A DNA stretch of 64,000 bases from Pseudisothecium myosuroides (GCA_951799445.1 OX637297.1:3844001-3908000); one strand, 5' to 3'. Shown: positions 35,096 through 47,800, counted from the stretch's first letter. Notes: generated by a model not told the origin, from the sequence alone. Program-made: numbers and translations.

Positions 35096-36240
35096 CTAAT
35101 GGGAGTGAGGGTTACCTAGACAATAAGCCAAACTCTCTTCACTTCGCAATGCCAATGCCAAGGCGCCAACGAAGAAGAAGCCAATCACACAATGCAAACA
35201 ATCAGCTGAGCAAAACAAGATATGGAAAATAGGCATACCAGCTTCTATAATGGTGATCTCGTTGTAAGTTAAAATCTCTAATAATTATCTTTCTTCTGCT
35301 CCCAATTACAGTGTTAATTATTAGACATTCTTCCTCAAGCAGGCATAGACAAAATATCAATTTTACGATATCATAGAATGAAAACTGGATATTATATGTG
35401 AATGAATGAATAAAAAGCTATCAAAGTTCTAATTAGTAGAAGAAATTATATCAACAGCTACAAACTATTCGTTTACATTTTTGTACCCCCAAATGCTAAC
35501 AAAAATGGAGGTCTGCCTGTAGACACATAAAACGAAGCCGCATCATTTCCTGTGTTCAGGCGTAGACACCGTGAACTGTTGGTCCAACTAGACTTCCCCG
35601 ACGAAGAAATTTGGAATCTTTGAGAGTGTAAAGCATGGGAATGCCCGTTGATAGCTCAAGGTCAATGACCTCCTTCGATGTAAGCTGATCCAAATACATA
35701 ATGATGGCACACAACAAATTACCATGAGCTACAATCATAATATTCTTCCCAGCCTGGAGCTCTAGAACCACCTGCTCAAACAACACAAATATTCAAAGAC
35801 AATCCTACAATTACAAAGATCATTTCCAATATCACACAAAAATTTTCAATGATAGGCATTTGTTTGAGATTCTTACGTGCTCCACGAAATATTTGACAGC
35901 TCGTTTTGCACACATTTCCAGAGTCTCTCCATTGGGAGGAGGGATATCATAACTTTGGCGCCACTCCTTGACTTTCTCGACCCCGAACTTGTCAGCAGTC
36001 TCTTTCTTGTTCAATCCTTGCATTTCACCATACCTGCATGCTAGTCACATGATCCTCAATATGTCCTTGCAGAAGCTCTTAAGCCATTTCCACTTAGTCA
36101 TTAATCAATAACTCTCTATGATGTTTTCATTGACCTTTAAAGGGCCCAGGGTTCACGGTTATAAATGAGCAATTCGAGAGATCGTCTTGTGGAAATGATA
36201 GAATTCAAATCTAATATAACCAGAATAGTGAAGACCATTG

Positions 36241-36410
36241 TACAGTAGAACCTCTTGAAGTTGATTGGTCTCTGACAGATTGGTTTATAGAAGTTTATTG
36301 ACTTAGAGAGGGTCATTTTTAGTCACAACCTTTGTTATGTGGCCCAATCCGGGACCGGTCTGACATGATTAGTTTATAGAGGTTTATCAACTTAGAGAGG
36401 TTCTATTGTA
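36241..36410. mobile_element. TA-flanked MITE in phosphoglycerate mutase intron
   Basis: TACAGTAGAACCTCTTGAAG at the left and GAGAGGTTCTATTGTA at the right form terminal inverted repeats bounded by TA. Internal words TTTATAGA and CTTAGAGAGG are repeated in inverted order. The end sequence resembles the widespread plant ACAGTAGAACCTCTATAAATT class, usually assigned to Tc1/mariner-type MITEs. Confidence 0.75.
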
Positions 36411-36762
36411 TATGCTAGTCAATAAATAAATAAAAATAGGTTCTCAATGACCTTCTCAAAAGTACTAGAAAGCATGGGGTCCAATGTGGGCTTTTCTTGA
36501 CCTATTACGAGAACAAGGCCTCTAACTCGCAATTCTCTTGCGGCAAGATAGACTGAGGTTTTGAGCTTGTTCAGATAATGGTATTACAAACAAAAGTAAG
36601 AACACATATTAAAGAAAAATGCGTAGGAGTGGGTCTTGCATTCGCTCATTAAGCTGCCATGCTGTGACCACGGGAATGACCTTGTCTGTGTCGCTGAAGA
36701 TTTGGCTCCAAGCCTCCGCCCTTTCACTTTTGTTGTGAAAAATCACAAGCACCTAAACGATG

Positions 36763-36969
36763 CACTAGAAGAAAATTGTGTTAAATTCCCTGAAAACGTG
36801 TCACCTTGTTTTCATTGAGTTTCCGTTTCAAAATGCAATCAAAACGCAAATAACACAGGAAAATGTAGAAAACTGCATTTTGAGGCTTTTCCACTTCGTT
36901 TTGAAACAGGAACTCAACAAAAACAAGGTGTCGCGTTTTTAGGGAGTGTAACGCAGTTTTCTTCTAGTG
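36763..36969. mobile_element. small CACTA-type MITE, 3-bp duplication ATG
   Basis: Starts CACTAGAAGAAAATTGTG and ends TTTTCTTCTAGTG, with ATG on both sides (36760-36762 and 36970-36972). The inverted repeats continue inward (ACGTGTCACCTTGTTTT and AAAACAAGGTGTCGCG). It sits 11 bp before the acceptor of the second captured phosphoglycerate mutase exon. Confidence 0.85.
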
Positions 36970-37519
36970 ATGAAAAGCCCAAAATCTCAAAAGAGTATTA
37001 CATCACACTAGAAGACGACACTAACAGATAATTTTGTTACAGATTACCACCAATCTAATGTACATGTACCACTGGCAATGAGGTTCCCAGTCTCATGTGA
37101 AAATTATTTTCCAGATAAGATACAAAATGCGTTTCTTGCTTGCAAATCAAGTTCAGAATCTTGCTGGAAATCTAAACAAGGTATTAAAAAACCAAGTGCC
37201 TGAAAAACTATTGAAGTGATAAGTTATCGCGTTTTCCAAATACAGAAATGCCCACTGATGCCCCTATGCATGAGGCTGGAAAAAAGTCTCACTTTCTAGC
37301 GATGGTGTTCCGTCATGGCAAGCATGGCGGTCATCTAGGCGCGGATGAGCACCGAGGTGAAGATTAGATCCACGGGAAGCTTGCTAATGCGCTTGTCCGC
37401 TTCAATGGCTTCTTCCATGCCCGTTTGCAATAGAGGCACGTCCACGCACCCTGTGAACAGATTCTTGGAGTTCCAGAGTGACTCTCCTCCAATCAACCAC
37501 AGCAAAATAAAAATCAATA

Positions 37520-40195
37520 AAAATTAATGATGCACCCTCAACTAATAGATCTATCCATCAATCAAACCAAAGAAAACTAAAGGAAAAAACTCTGGCAATC
37601 ACAAAATCCAAATCAATGCTGTAGCCTCAACTAGATCTATCCATCAATCAAAGCAGAAAAGAAAAAGAAAGAAAAGGAAATATTCCCACGTTGGAACCAA
37701 TGATAGTTTCGGCAAATTGATCATGATCCTTTCCATGTTGGCTAACCACCCACACTTTGAGGTAACAACAACAGGAGTATTTGCCAATCGGTTGCTAACT
37801 TGGATCAAAAATGCAATACAACAATGTAAGAAGCCTACTAACGGTTCTATTATCCAATACTGTGACTAAACCAAAAATAAAGCAAGTTACAAGATTCTTG
37901 GTTAAGGTTACTCTCTATAGTCACCAAAATATTTTAAGCAAATTGCCTTTTAGCTTTGTTACTGCTTTTCACATTGTACATATTGGTTCATTTCCGTTTT
38001 GAAGAGGCAAATTGCTAAGAAAAACATACGCAAGTGGAAAAAGGCCTAATGTAGATATGAATAGAGCTAATAGGCAAGATAGGAAAGGTGGCTAATTAGC
38101 ATGGTGACTTTTAGGATCAAGCATTTGACAAGTTGCTATGTGCTTTCTAGGCTATAAAGCAATTTTTTAGTTTTCCTTTCTTTCTCAGTTCATATGCAAA
38201 TTACAATCTTACGTTTATGGCTCATTAATTGACACTTTGTATTAGTGCATTCCTTCAATCGATTCCTATTATCAATTTTTGTGTGTTTGATTATGAAGCT
38301 AATTGCCTATGTGTGTGTTGGCAATTTTTTGTGAGTATTGTAAGAATTTTGTAAGTGTCAATTTCATTACGAGTTAATGCTACTGGACTGTGAGAGTGCG
38401 GTAGAGAAACTGTAGCTGATAGTTGAATAGCAAATCGGCCTGGCAAGTCGTGTGCTATCGGCTATTAGCGTGATGCTGTCGGGTAGACGGAGGAGTCGGA
38501 CAGCCCTAAGAAGATGACTAGATGAGTCAAAATTATTCCAGGGACGATTGAGGAAGAAATATAAAAATATAAAAATTAATATTGGCCAATTTTTTTTTGT
38601 ATGTTTCCTTGTGGTTTTGTTAATCGTATGGGTGTGTGATCATACGGTCAAGTAAATAGCTTTGCAAATTGTCTACAGCAAATTGCGATGTTATCTTGAA
38701 CACTCGAGGTAGTTGTTTGTGGATCAAAATATGTTGATGTATGAAATAAGCAAATCGGCAATGAGGTAAGCGGTTTGGTAATTCTGTGTAATTGTTTCGA
38801 CAAGATTGCGATGAGAATGAATAGCAAGTCAGCATTGCTGGTAATTGCAAAGTGCGATTGAACAAGAAATCGCAGGTTGAACAACTCGCTCTATTTATGC
38901 AAATTTAATTATAGTCTGAATCTTTTCTGTGCAAGAACTGGGCAATTTGATGAGGTTGGTTTGGTGTCGTAGTGTCCTTGTGGTAGGCGCTGGGCAATCG
39001 CAGTAACGGAGGGAATATCAGGGATTCTCAAAGAATATCGTTCGTAGCCTTAAAAGGATTAAATTGCTAATTGCATATGTCCAGTTGCGTAGTTTTTCAT
39101 GTATGTTAAGTCTGGCAAATTAGCAGCAAGTTGCATTTAGATTTTGAGAGTATAGAAATGACAGATGAGAACACGATATTATGCCCTGAGTGTTTTCTAC
39201 GTATAGAACAACTTATTGATGTGTAAAGGCAAGTAGACAGCGTATTATACAAGAGCTGTTAACATGCTATAGCTAGAATTGGTAAATATAGATGTAAGTT
39301 AATTAGCGGTTAGTAATATAGTCAATAGAAACAAGCCTCAGATCCTCTGAGTGAATTTGGAGAAGTTCCGATTTGGGCTAGTAACTTCATTATGCAGTAG
39401 TGTCAGGTGTCAGTGATCCGTCTGGCTATTTGCTGTAACTGATTCCTAAAGGGATATCAACTGGTCCAGTTTCTTTACCGGCCGAAGGTGGCAAATTGAC
39501 AAGACCAGCGATGAACCAGGAAAGCTATTCATCACGAGCATGCTCTGCATACTGTGGATATTTGCCCTACAGCCTAGATTGAATTGACACATTGTTTAAC
39601 TTGGGAATTAGTATAGCTAATTTACGAACTTGATTATTGGCCATTCACAAGTAAATAAGGAAAATAATTAAAGAACCTTGTGATTATATTATATAAAATA
39701 TAAATATATTGGTCATCCTTTGCACAAAGCGTGGATATACAATGCATTGGACCAATTGCCCAACCAAGACTATTTGCGTGAATATTTGCCCACCTTAGAT
39801 AGGTACTAGGCAGGACAGAGACGAGCAACATAATGTCATTATGCATTGGTAATGGACTGTACTAATGTGAACATGGGAATAAATGTGCTAAATAGCGAAT
39901 AAACCCACTTTAAACTACACCCTACTTGAAAAGTGACCCTAGACACTAAAACGATAGACTGATTTACCTTTCTCCATAAAGAATCCCTATACTAAGAATC
40001 CTTGGGTTTGTTTTGAGTTAAGAAAAATCCAACTTACTCTCTCCAACACATAAGAAAAAAACAAATAATGTGTGAAACCCTCCTGCCTCTCGTATTCTAG
40101 TATTCCGGGTTGGAATATGTGAGAAAGTTTGCCTGATTCATAATGAAAATGAAAAGACGCAGTCAAATGCAGAGAGCGGCAACAATAAAGAACCT
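37520..40195. other. CACTA interior, no recognisable cargo
   Basis: AT-rich sequence with frequent GCAAATTGC words. I searched the minus strand for the missing first exon of phosphoglycerate mutase (LIRHG) and did not find it. Confidence 0.35.
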
Positions 40196-40198
40196 AGC

Positions 40199-41120
40199 TT
40201 CACGGACTCCACCATTTTGCCGCTAAGCAAGTCTTTTCACCACTTGGTGAGTTCTTTATCTTCTTGAACTTGGCTTTCTCATCTTTGCTACCAAGCTTGT
40301 CTTGAGATCATCCTTTGAAGCGTCTTGGAACTTCTTGTCCTCACATTTGGTCAAGTTTTGGGTTAGGTATTCATCCACGGCGTCTGTCAGATAGATGACC
40401 TGATAATCCACTTCATGGTTAGTACCCGCAACATCAAGGAACCCGTAGCTCGAACTCAATAGATAACAAGGGTATTCATGTTCAATTTGAATATGAAATA
40501 AGTGGAAAATTTACAATTTAGTATCAATTCTTACTTTGTAGCCCTTCTTCAACAATTTCTCCACAAATGGAGACTGCTCGAGTAGTTTCTTATCTGAACT
40601 AGTGAGAAAGTAGATTTGCTTCTGGCCTAGTTTCATTAGTGAGATATACTGATCCAGTGAAGTCAATTTATTGCCTGACTTCAAACTACAAACCATAAAG
40701 AAGATACAATTCTTAACGTTAGATGCTTCAGAACACAGGAACGAATGAATGAATCAAAGAATCAAAGGGTCGATGTTCTACACCACTCAAACCAATGGCA
40801 GATACTTTCTCTAATGCATACTACCAAAACTGAGAGAATGCACATTTTAGTAGAATAATGAACCACATTCAGCAAAGTCGCAGTTAAAATAGATATAATA
40901 CCTGTGGAAGCGCAGAAGCTTGGCAAGGCAAACTCGGTAAGAGGTGTCCTCAATTATACCAACTTGATGGGTTTTCCAAACTCTTTCGAGAACTTGGCAT
41001 ACTTGCCCTTCTTCTCAGACACTTCATCCGTTTTCTCTTCGTTATTGTCATCTACTAAAGTTGGTAGTTCAAAAGTGTCAATCAAACTATCAATGAACAT
41101 AGTCAAGCACATGCTGTAGC
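40199..41120 (-). pseudogene. captured fragment of GRP94-type HSP90
   Basis: Exons: about 40902-41120 (EEKTDEVSEKKGKYAKFSKE, EFGKPIKL then, after a 1-nt deletion, GIIEDTSYRVCLAKLLRFH), 40535-40685 ([33 protein letters not shown]) and 40199-40399 (VIYLTDAVDEYLTQNLTK, EDKKFQDASKDD, LTKW*KDLLSGKMVESV). This is the middle-domain region of the ER-type HSP90 (GRP94/SHEPHERD in plants). Donor and acceptor sites for the two introns are intact. Two further small frameshifts and a Trp-to-TGA change lie in the last exon. The ATPase and dimerisation ends are absent. Confidence 0.85.
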
Positions 41121-41324
41121 CTGTTCACATTGGAATCCCGAAAAGGTCAAAGCATTCAAAAACTCACTCAAGCTTGAAATTACTTGGAAAACAATCCCAA
41201 ATGATCCTATGCCAACAACACATTCTGTTGAATAGCTGAAAGTCTGCAATATTCAAACAAATGAGACAATCAAGAAAAGATCAGCCCAACACTCTACAAC
41301 AACTTTGGAGGAAGCACCATTGAA

Positions 41325-41385
41325 TCAAACCATTTTGCCGCTAAGCAAGTCTTTCCACCACTTGGTCATCGTCGTAGTGAATCCC
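41325..41385 (-). pseudogene. second small HSP90 fragment (TKWWKDLLSGKMV)
   Basis: A ~40-bp segment encodes TKWWKDLLSGKMV, the same piece that ends the HSP90 fragment at 40.2 kb but with the Trp pair intact. It is upstream of the other exons and out of gene order, so it is a separate duplication rather than an exon of the same fragment. Confidence 0.75.
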
Positions 41386-41731
41386 ACGCTATACCGTGTG
41401 GCAACATATCATGTCAGTGACTGTTAGCTAGAGCAGAGCTTCAGGGGAAAAAAACTGGGAGATTATCCATTAAAATTTGCGAGTTAGGCTCCACGTACTT
41501 TTCTTTAGATCGGGACGTGAACTGTGAAATCAACCCTAGACAAATGCAGAAATTCTCTCACTGCCGCATGCAACCTTCAAGTTAACTACATATATTTCCT
41601 GTACTGAAACCCATCCTTTAATAATGAAGCATATAACTCATGTACTTATAAGTCTTATTTCATGATTAGTAAGCGAAGGTGTTTTGACAACGTACATGGA
41701 GCGTTTAAGAGGAACCAGACTGGCAAAGACA

Positions 41732-41872
41732 TCAATTCGTGGCTGCCACTAAAGAAGCAACGGAGGGCTTGGCAGGTCCTACAGGCTCCGCCTCCGAGTT
41801 CATGCCATCTTTCTTCGCTTTCTCATTTCCCGGGTCTCGCAAATCCTCATACAAGTCGGTGGCTTTGCCCAT
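41732..41872 (-). pseudogene. possible captured first exon, unknown gene
   Basis: ATG at 41872 opens MGKATDLYEDLRDPGNEKAK and runs 46 codons to TGA. Composition is soluble and charged and looks like a real N-terminus, but I do not recognise the protein. It lies on the same strand as the other three captured fragments. Confidence 0.4.
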
Positions 41873-42911
41873 GCCAAACGAAGGAACCCTAACTCAAATT
41901 CCGGGTTTGGAACAAGTTAAGGGACTCTTTTTGAAAACACCAAGTTCAAGGTGCACCAAAGCTGCAAACATACTAATTCGGTAGGAAATAGCAAACAAGG
42001 CCAAGTTCTCACTATCTTTTACAAGGTCTCACCTATACGCTAGTGGAGTTTTGTATGGTCCAGTCTTTCATGCAAACAAAAACCCTAATTCAATTTTAAT
42101 GTTTTCGAGCAATTCTTGTGCAAGCAGAAACCTTGAATCAAACCCCAGCTTCTCAAGCTCAAATCCAAACACAACCAACAACCTTCATCCAAGCTTAATG
42201 TTTCTTGAGTAAATCTCAGTGCAAACCCAAACCCCAGAAGGCGGCGGCAGCCGCTAGCCGGTGTTGTCCGATAAGCATTTTAATGCTTCCAAGGACAAAG
42301 AAGCTACAGTGTCCTCCAAATTTGGAAGTAAAAATCAGCTCGCAAAGCCAACTGGCCCCGCACATTGCATGTGAGTATCTAATACTATTAAAAAAATCCT
42401 TGCCGCATCGTATACTGAATCCTTGTCGCATATAAAACTAGGGAATATTACAAAAGTGCAATTGGGAGGATCGAGGCAGGAATTGCGACCGGTTAAGTTG
42501 TCCACTGCAACCCCGCCATGACTAAAAAGCATTTTCAAGCTTTATTTTTCTTAGATGTATTGTTCATCACGACCTTCTAAGAATTCCAAAGGTCTTTAAA
42601 TGACCATATTCATTATATTGAGACTTTTTACAGTCTCATTTTTACCTTTGACTCAAAGATAAACCGCTTTATCTCTTTATTAGTATTTTTTTATAAATAG
42701 GTAACAATATCAACTTTTAGAATTTTATTTTAGAATCACTATTTTAGAATTATTTATTTTTGGTTTCAATTTATATTTTTCAAAATGAATTTACAATAAC
42801 TAGCATTTTGTCTCAAAATTTGCAAAAAGTCTCAATATAACGAATATGGTCATTGAATAAGGAATTTTCTACTAATTGGTCGTACTTAAAAGCACCCTTC
42901 TTCTTGTAGTG
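41873..42911. other. CACTA right-hand interior and subterminal region
   Basis: Contains a plus-strand stretch (42240-42360) that reads as protein-like for ~35 codons up to a possible GTGAGT donor, but I cannot identify it. The last 300 bp is AT-rich with GTATTTTTTTATAAATAGG-like and ACTTAAAAGC words before the terminal repeat. Confidence 0.35.
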
Positions 42912-42914
42912 TGT

Positions 42915-43205
42915 CCAACAAGGAACACAATAGGAATTTATATATAATAACCACTAAAATAATAATGAACCGTAGTTTGTACGAGGAATTGTGACTGCCT
43001 TCAACTCCCATTGTAATGGAATTTATACCTTATATCCCTACACCCAACTACCTTCAATTTAAAATTACTTCCACTCAACTTCAAATTCTTGGCCTAGAAA
43101 TGAACAATATTATTTTGGGAGGGTCCAAAATTTCCATTTTAATGAATATGATGTTTACTATGAATCTCACTAGTAATACTGACAAGAGAAAGTTCGATAT
43201 TCAAG
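42915..43205 (+). mobile_element. DUF7869-like element copy 1: far 3' end
   Basis: CCAACAAGGAACACAATAGG.., AACTCCCATTGTAATGGAAT, CTACACCCAACTACCTTCAA and TATTATTTTGGGAGGGTCC match the 3' region of copy 3 (60240-60515 on the minus strand). It is the part of copy 1 pushed 9.35 kb away by the CACTA insertion. Confidence 0.8.
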
Positions 43206-44841
43206 TTAATTTGACTTGAAATGCACAATTATTGAAAATATAATGTGGAAATGGAATGAGCACTCCTCATTTAAGTCAATGCGAGTTAAATTCCAATGAC
43301 TGAATGGACTATGAAGGTAGATTTTTTTTGTTTAACTTGATGCAAGTTGAACTACCATAGACCTCAAGATGGAGACTTAAAAGAGCATGTTTGATATTCA
43401 AGTTGATTTGACATGAAATTATCTGTCCTTCAAAAAGAATGACGGAATCTCCTTCACTAGTAGATGTGAGTCCAAGTCCAATATCTTTGTGTATTATGAT
43501 GCTCTATGGCCTCCGTTCAACTCGATGAGAGTTGATTTTCTGATGACTTGAGAAGGCAGATACTCTAGAGTACGTTCAATCTTTGAGTACAATGGAGTGA
43601 ATGTCCAGTTTTAGTGGTCTTAATCAGAAATCCTGATGTATTTTCTTTAGTTTAAGTCAATGCGAGTTGAAGTATTACAACTGAAATTTATCATGCATGT
43701 CTCATAATTACATATTAAATGTTTAGATGATCAATAAACCATTATCTAAGTGTCTTCACCTTCATTAGACTCCAATGAATTTGGATTCTCCAAAATTATA
43801 AATAATTTAAGAGTAATATATAGGAAGTTGTTTCCTGATCATTCCTTACTTCATACCATGTTCTTATGTGGCCTCATTTTGGGGTATTAGTTATTTCAAT
43901 GATTCATTCTCTTTAAATCAATTATAATCTTCAATATCATTGGCTACTATTGCAATTTGAGGTCTCCAATCATGAATAGTTGCAAAAAATACTTCATGTT
44001 TTTCCGTCAGAATATGTGATTTTTGGCCATAGGACTAGCAGTACTATGTGGTACTATCAATACTACGTTTTAGAAGCACCCTAGCAAATCTGAATCATTG
44101 ATTCAAGGCGCCTACAGATCTGAACCATTGATTTAGTACTATGTAGTACTACGGACTACTACGAAGTACTGCAAAAGCCATTGGAAGCATAAAATAGCAG
44201 AAAAGGGGTCTATGGAGATTTTTATTTTTAGTCATTCAATAAATATTCAAAAAATATTCCATAAAAAATGCCATTTTTCTAGAGGAGACTACACTTGCAT
44301 TGCACCAAAAAATTCATCAAGGAAAATTTTTCCCTCTTTGTAGCTTTTGTGCAAAGGAAGGTAATTTTGACCCCATGTGTGCAATTGACATGTTGCTATT
44401 TTCATAAAAGCTCATCGTCATCCCTTTTAATGTTAGTAGAACTTCAACATGTCCAATTTGTGGCTTCAAATTCGCATTTTTGGATAAAAAATAGGACTAA
44501 AATCCCCCCAAATGGCCAAGGTAGACATCCAATCGGGGGCAGGTTAAAATTAGTAAAATAATTTTTAAAAATTTGAAAAAATTACTCAATGTCTGAAACT
44601 ATAGCATCTACCTTCATTCCAAATTTTATGCCAAATGGACAAACATTGCAAAAGTTATGAACAAAAAGCCAATTTTTGAAGGCAAGGGGACAAGAAATAG
44701 GACAAGTGTTTCTTGCAATTACCGTCATTCAAGTCGAGTCAACTTGAATAACGACAACAGTCGTGTACTTGAATTGCACTATGGTCTCTTCAAAGTTTGG
44801 TGAAAGGTGATGTGACAGTCGTGAATCTTTGTGTAGTCATC
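43206..44841. other. 5' region of element copy 2 with GAGTTGAA-type words
   Basis: Scattered TCAATGCGAGTT(A/G)AA, GATGCAAGTTGAAC and CTCGATGAGAGTTGA words echo the 49-bp array of copy 1. A cluster of short palindromic TAGTACTACG words lies at 44040-44175. No gene was seen. Confidence 0.4.
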
Positions 44842-47800
44842 ATGGAGACAACCCAAAATCCTTTCCACGAAAATTCTTCTGATGACAAAGAAATTGCAAA
44901 TGTGCCTAGGGAGATTGTCAACCTTCTTGATTGCGAAGGCGTATCCAAACAGTTGTGGATGACAAAGATTGTCGTCTTGCACAATGCTTAGGGACTGCTG
45001 GTGGCTGAGGGAATTTGTCACAGTATGAGCCTGGATGTCGTCTTAGGTAGTAATGGACCTCTGGAAGATTCTCTTGTCACGGTACAAATCTCGAAGTCAC
45101 TTCACGTTGAGGATGTTCCAGAGGACTAGAAGTACTCTCTTTGAGCATGGCCCATTCAACATGTGTATTTGAATGGGGTAAGTCTCTGCAATCATGAGGT
45201 TCGAGACGAGTACAATCATTGATAGGCGGGCCTCACGCATGCGTCCTCATCAGGTGCAAGATCTTATGTAAGCGTTGTTAAGAATCCTCCTCCTTTGACT
45301 TGTGTGAAAGCCAACAATCTACTCACTAAGGAGTCTATCAATTATGTATCAATTAAGGTCTGTTGCTCAGAAAATTGTGTCCAATCCTTTCCAAGAGAGA
45401 AGATTTGAGCTTTTTGTGAATAAAATGTATCACAACACAACATTTGAATTTTGCTACCACATGAAGTTGGACATGCATCGACAAGTTCACCGACACAGTC
45501 AAGGCAAGAGGGTGGCCACTCTCGAAGGGATTGATGTATGTATGGCGACATGGCGACATATTGCATGTGTGTCGGAATTCACCTTCCACATTTTTCAAGG
45601 ATATACTGCAAGAGGTGAACAAGCTCAGTTGCATGAAAATTTGGACACGCATAAGATTCAGAAGCATATGTTGCAAGCCACCGCAATGTTGAAGTGTGTC
45701 GTAGAACAAGGAAGCACAATTACTCTTGAAAGCCTTCCAAATGGTTAAAACACCGTTCAAGTGACTCGTGTATTGTTCCCAAAGGATTTAGTTTGTAGTT
45801 CCTAGAAATAACCGGAATGGGATGCGAAAAACAACCCAAGTAAACAGATACCGGGCGCTAGACCAGAAACTGTCTCAAAACACTATTACTCTCTTACATA
45901 ATGTTTCTTTCTTACCTCATTATTATTGAACTCTCTACAAACAAAGAGGAGTATCATAATCTTGTGCCTCTCTCTGTATGAAATAAGAAACCAATAACCC
46001 AACTGGACGCATGCAGAACAGGAAGGAGTGTCATAATCCTGTGCCTCTTCCGGATACACTTCCGAATCCAGTAACTTAAGTGAACAATATAAGAAGTTTA
46101 GCCTTTATATCAGAGGGTTCCACTATTGGAGTTGAAGGAGGATGCGTTGAATCCTACCCTTCAAAGGATTAAAGTGACTGAAGTTCCACTCAAAGAAAAT
46201 ACCAAAAAGGCACAAAATCGGAATGCAAGTTCTTCCTCACAATTGATTTGGAAATTAATCTGGACTAGCAGGTCACTCAAGAAACCTCTACAATCCCCAC
46301 ATTACTACAATGACAGATCTATCCAAACCAAGTTCCTGAGGCAGAATCTAGTAACTAAATAACTAGGCAACCCTAACTATTTGCCCATCACTCACTTCCG
46401 GTTGTAGTGGGACCTCATCAATACTTTGATTAGCATGCGAACGCCTCCCTGCAGAGCACACCCAATCTAGAAGCGGCTATCCCACACATATGTTCCACAA
46501 GTAACAGCACTCAATCAGACTCATTCCCAGTACCTTCAGTTTTACAACCAACTCACTTTAATTCCCGGAACCGGATTCAAACAGAATCCGGGGGCTCCTT
46601 TGCCTTCCTACACCTGCAAACACAGCTACTTGCACTAGACAATGGTTCTAGCATTGCCGGCATACCAACTCGGTACCAAAATTTTCAAACCAGCACCCAT
46701 GAAGTGGAATTTTGAATTCAATTGCAAGATGAAAGGAAAACAAGAATATGAAAATGCCTGGGGCATCCATCCAACGTCAGCCCCTAAATAACTAACACAC
46801 CTAAAAACTCTAAAAGCCTCCAAGGAATCAAACTAACAGACCAGAGAATGACACGTCACATTCTCCTAATCCAAAACACGTTGACTTCCTAACATCCGGC
46901 CCTACCCACAAAAAGTGGATCTCAGATCCGAAAAATTTGGATCCGGGTGTCCAGGTCCATCCTAACAAAAAGCAACTTGCAAGTAACTTCCTAGATCAAA
47001 AACTTTGGTTTTCTCCGCCTACCTACTTTCTTTCCTAAAATAATTGCAGCTAAGTCTTCTTCAATCGCTTTGGAGCCGCTTCCACTTGCTTGGTTTCCCC
47101 CTTCTTGCTCTTCGGTAGGCCAGGAACTACTGACCAGAGGTTAATCGGGTGAGGTTCCTCCTCTACCTCTACCCTCACCATTGCTCTCAAAAAGCACTCA
47201 AAGCTAATCCTCTCTTCAGTTCAGAAAACACACTTAGAACTCTAAAACTCTCGCTCAGAAAACCTCTTGTCTCCTATCCGCACTCTTAGGACCGGATACT
47301 CAAACCCTCAAAATGCCTCCACTAAACCAGGAACACCTCCAAAACGCCTTAGACATAATGGGATCCAGGCTAAAAAATGAAGGAGGTAAAAAAAGGCCTC
47401 CACTCAGTCTCCCATGTTCCAGTTCCTCTAGCCGTTAGGGTTACCGTTACGGAATTATTGTGGATTTTCTATCCGTTCAACGCCTTCTCCTGTTTCCATT
47501 GGTGTCCGTTATCTTTCGGTTGGGTTTTGATTTTGTTTCCGATTTTATCCAGAGTTTTGGAATCCCACTGATCTACTATCCTGGATTCCGGTTTCCGGTT
47601 AGGAAGGAAAATTAAGTTTCTCTCCTTAACCATTTTATCACACTAAGGTATCCTAAATTTTACTAATCCATAAACTTAGTAATTTCTCTATTTCTATCTC
47701 ATAGAACCGAAAAATTTTACCAAGAATGGACTCCTTACTTCTACTTCTAATTGAAATCCCTCCAATCCAGTTCTATAGGTTTCCACAAAGTGCATGCTTG

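Larger units (their letters stand above)
35556..37486 (-). pseudogene. captured fragment of 2,3-bisphosphoglycerate-dependent phosphoglycerate mutase
   Basis: Four exons join in frame: 37293-37486 (ESLWNSKNLFTGCVDVPL, ISKLPVDLIFTSVLIRA), 36640-36752 (WSQIFSDTDKVIPV, TAWQLNERM), 35877-36033 ([36 protein letters not shown]) and 35556-35771 (GKNIMIVAHGN, LELSTGIPMLY, GSLVGP). The catalytic Glu region (NERMYGE) and the second His (AHGN) are present. The first exon with the LIRHG catalytic His and any transit peptide is missing. Two in-frame TAGs, complement(37335..37337) and complement(37296..37298); the first replaces the conserved Gln of RAQMTAML. The intron after 36640 uses a GC donor (AAT|GCAAG). 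Two introns contain MITEs. The C-terminus stops about 20 residues short of plant enzymes. Confidence 0.88.
33563..42911. mobile_element. CACTA (En/Spm-type) transposon, 9349 bp, carrying host gene fragments
   Basis: The left end is CACTACTAGAGAAAGGGG and the reverse complement of the right end is CACTACAAGAAGAAGGG; 23 of the first 30 positions agree. TGT flanks both sides (33560-33562, 42912-42914), the 3-bp duplication of CACTA elements. Removing it rejoins ..GACTTGGTGT with CCAACAAGGAACACA.. exactly as in uninterrupted copy 3. Subterminal ACTTAAAA words occur at both ends. No CACTA transposase is visible. The cargo is, in order, fragments of a GSK3 kinase, a phosphoglycerate mutase, an HSP90 and an unidentified first exon, all on the minus strand. 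Confidence 0.9.
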
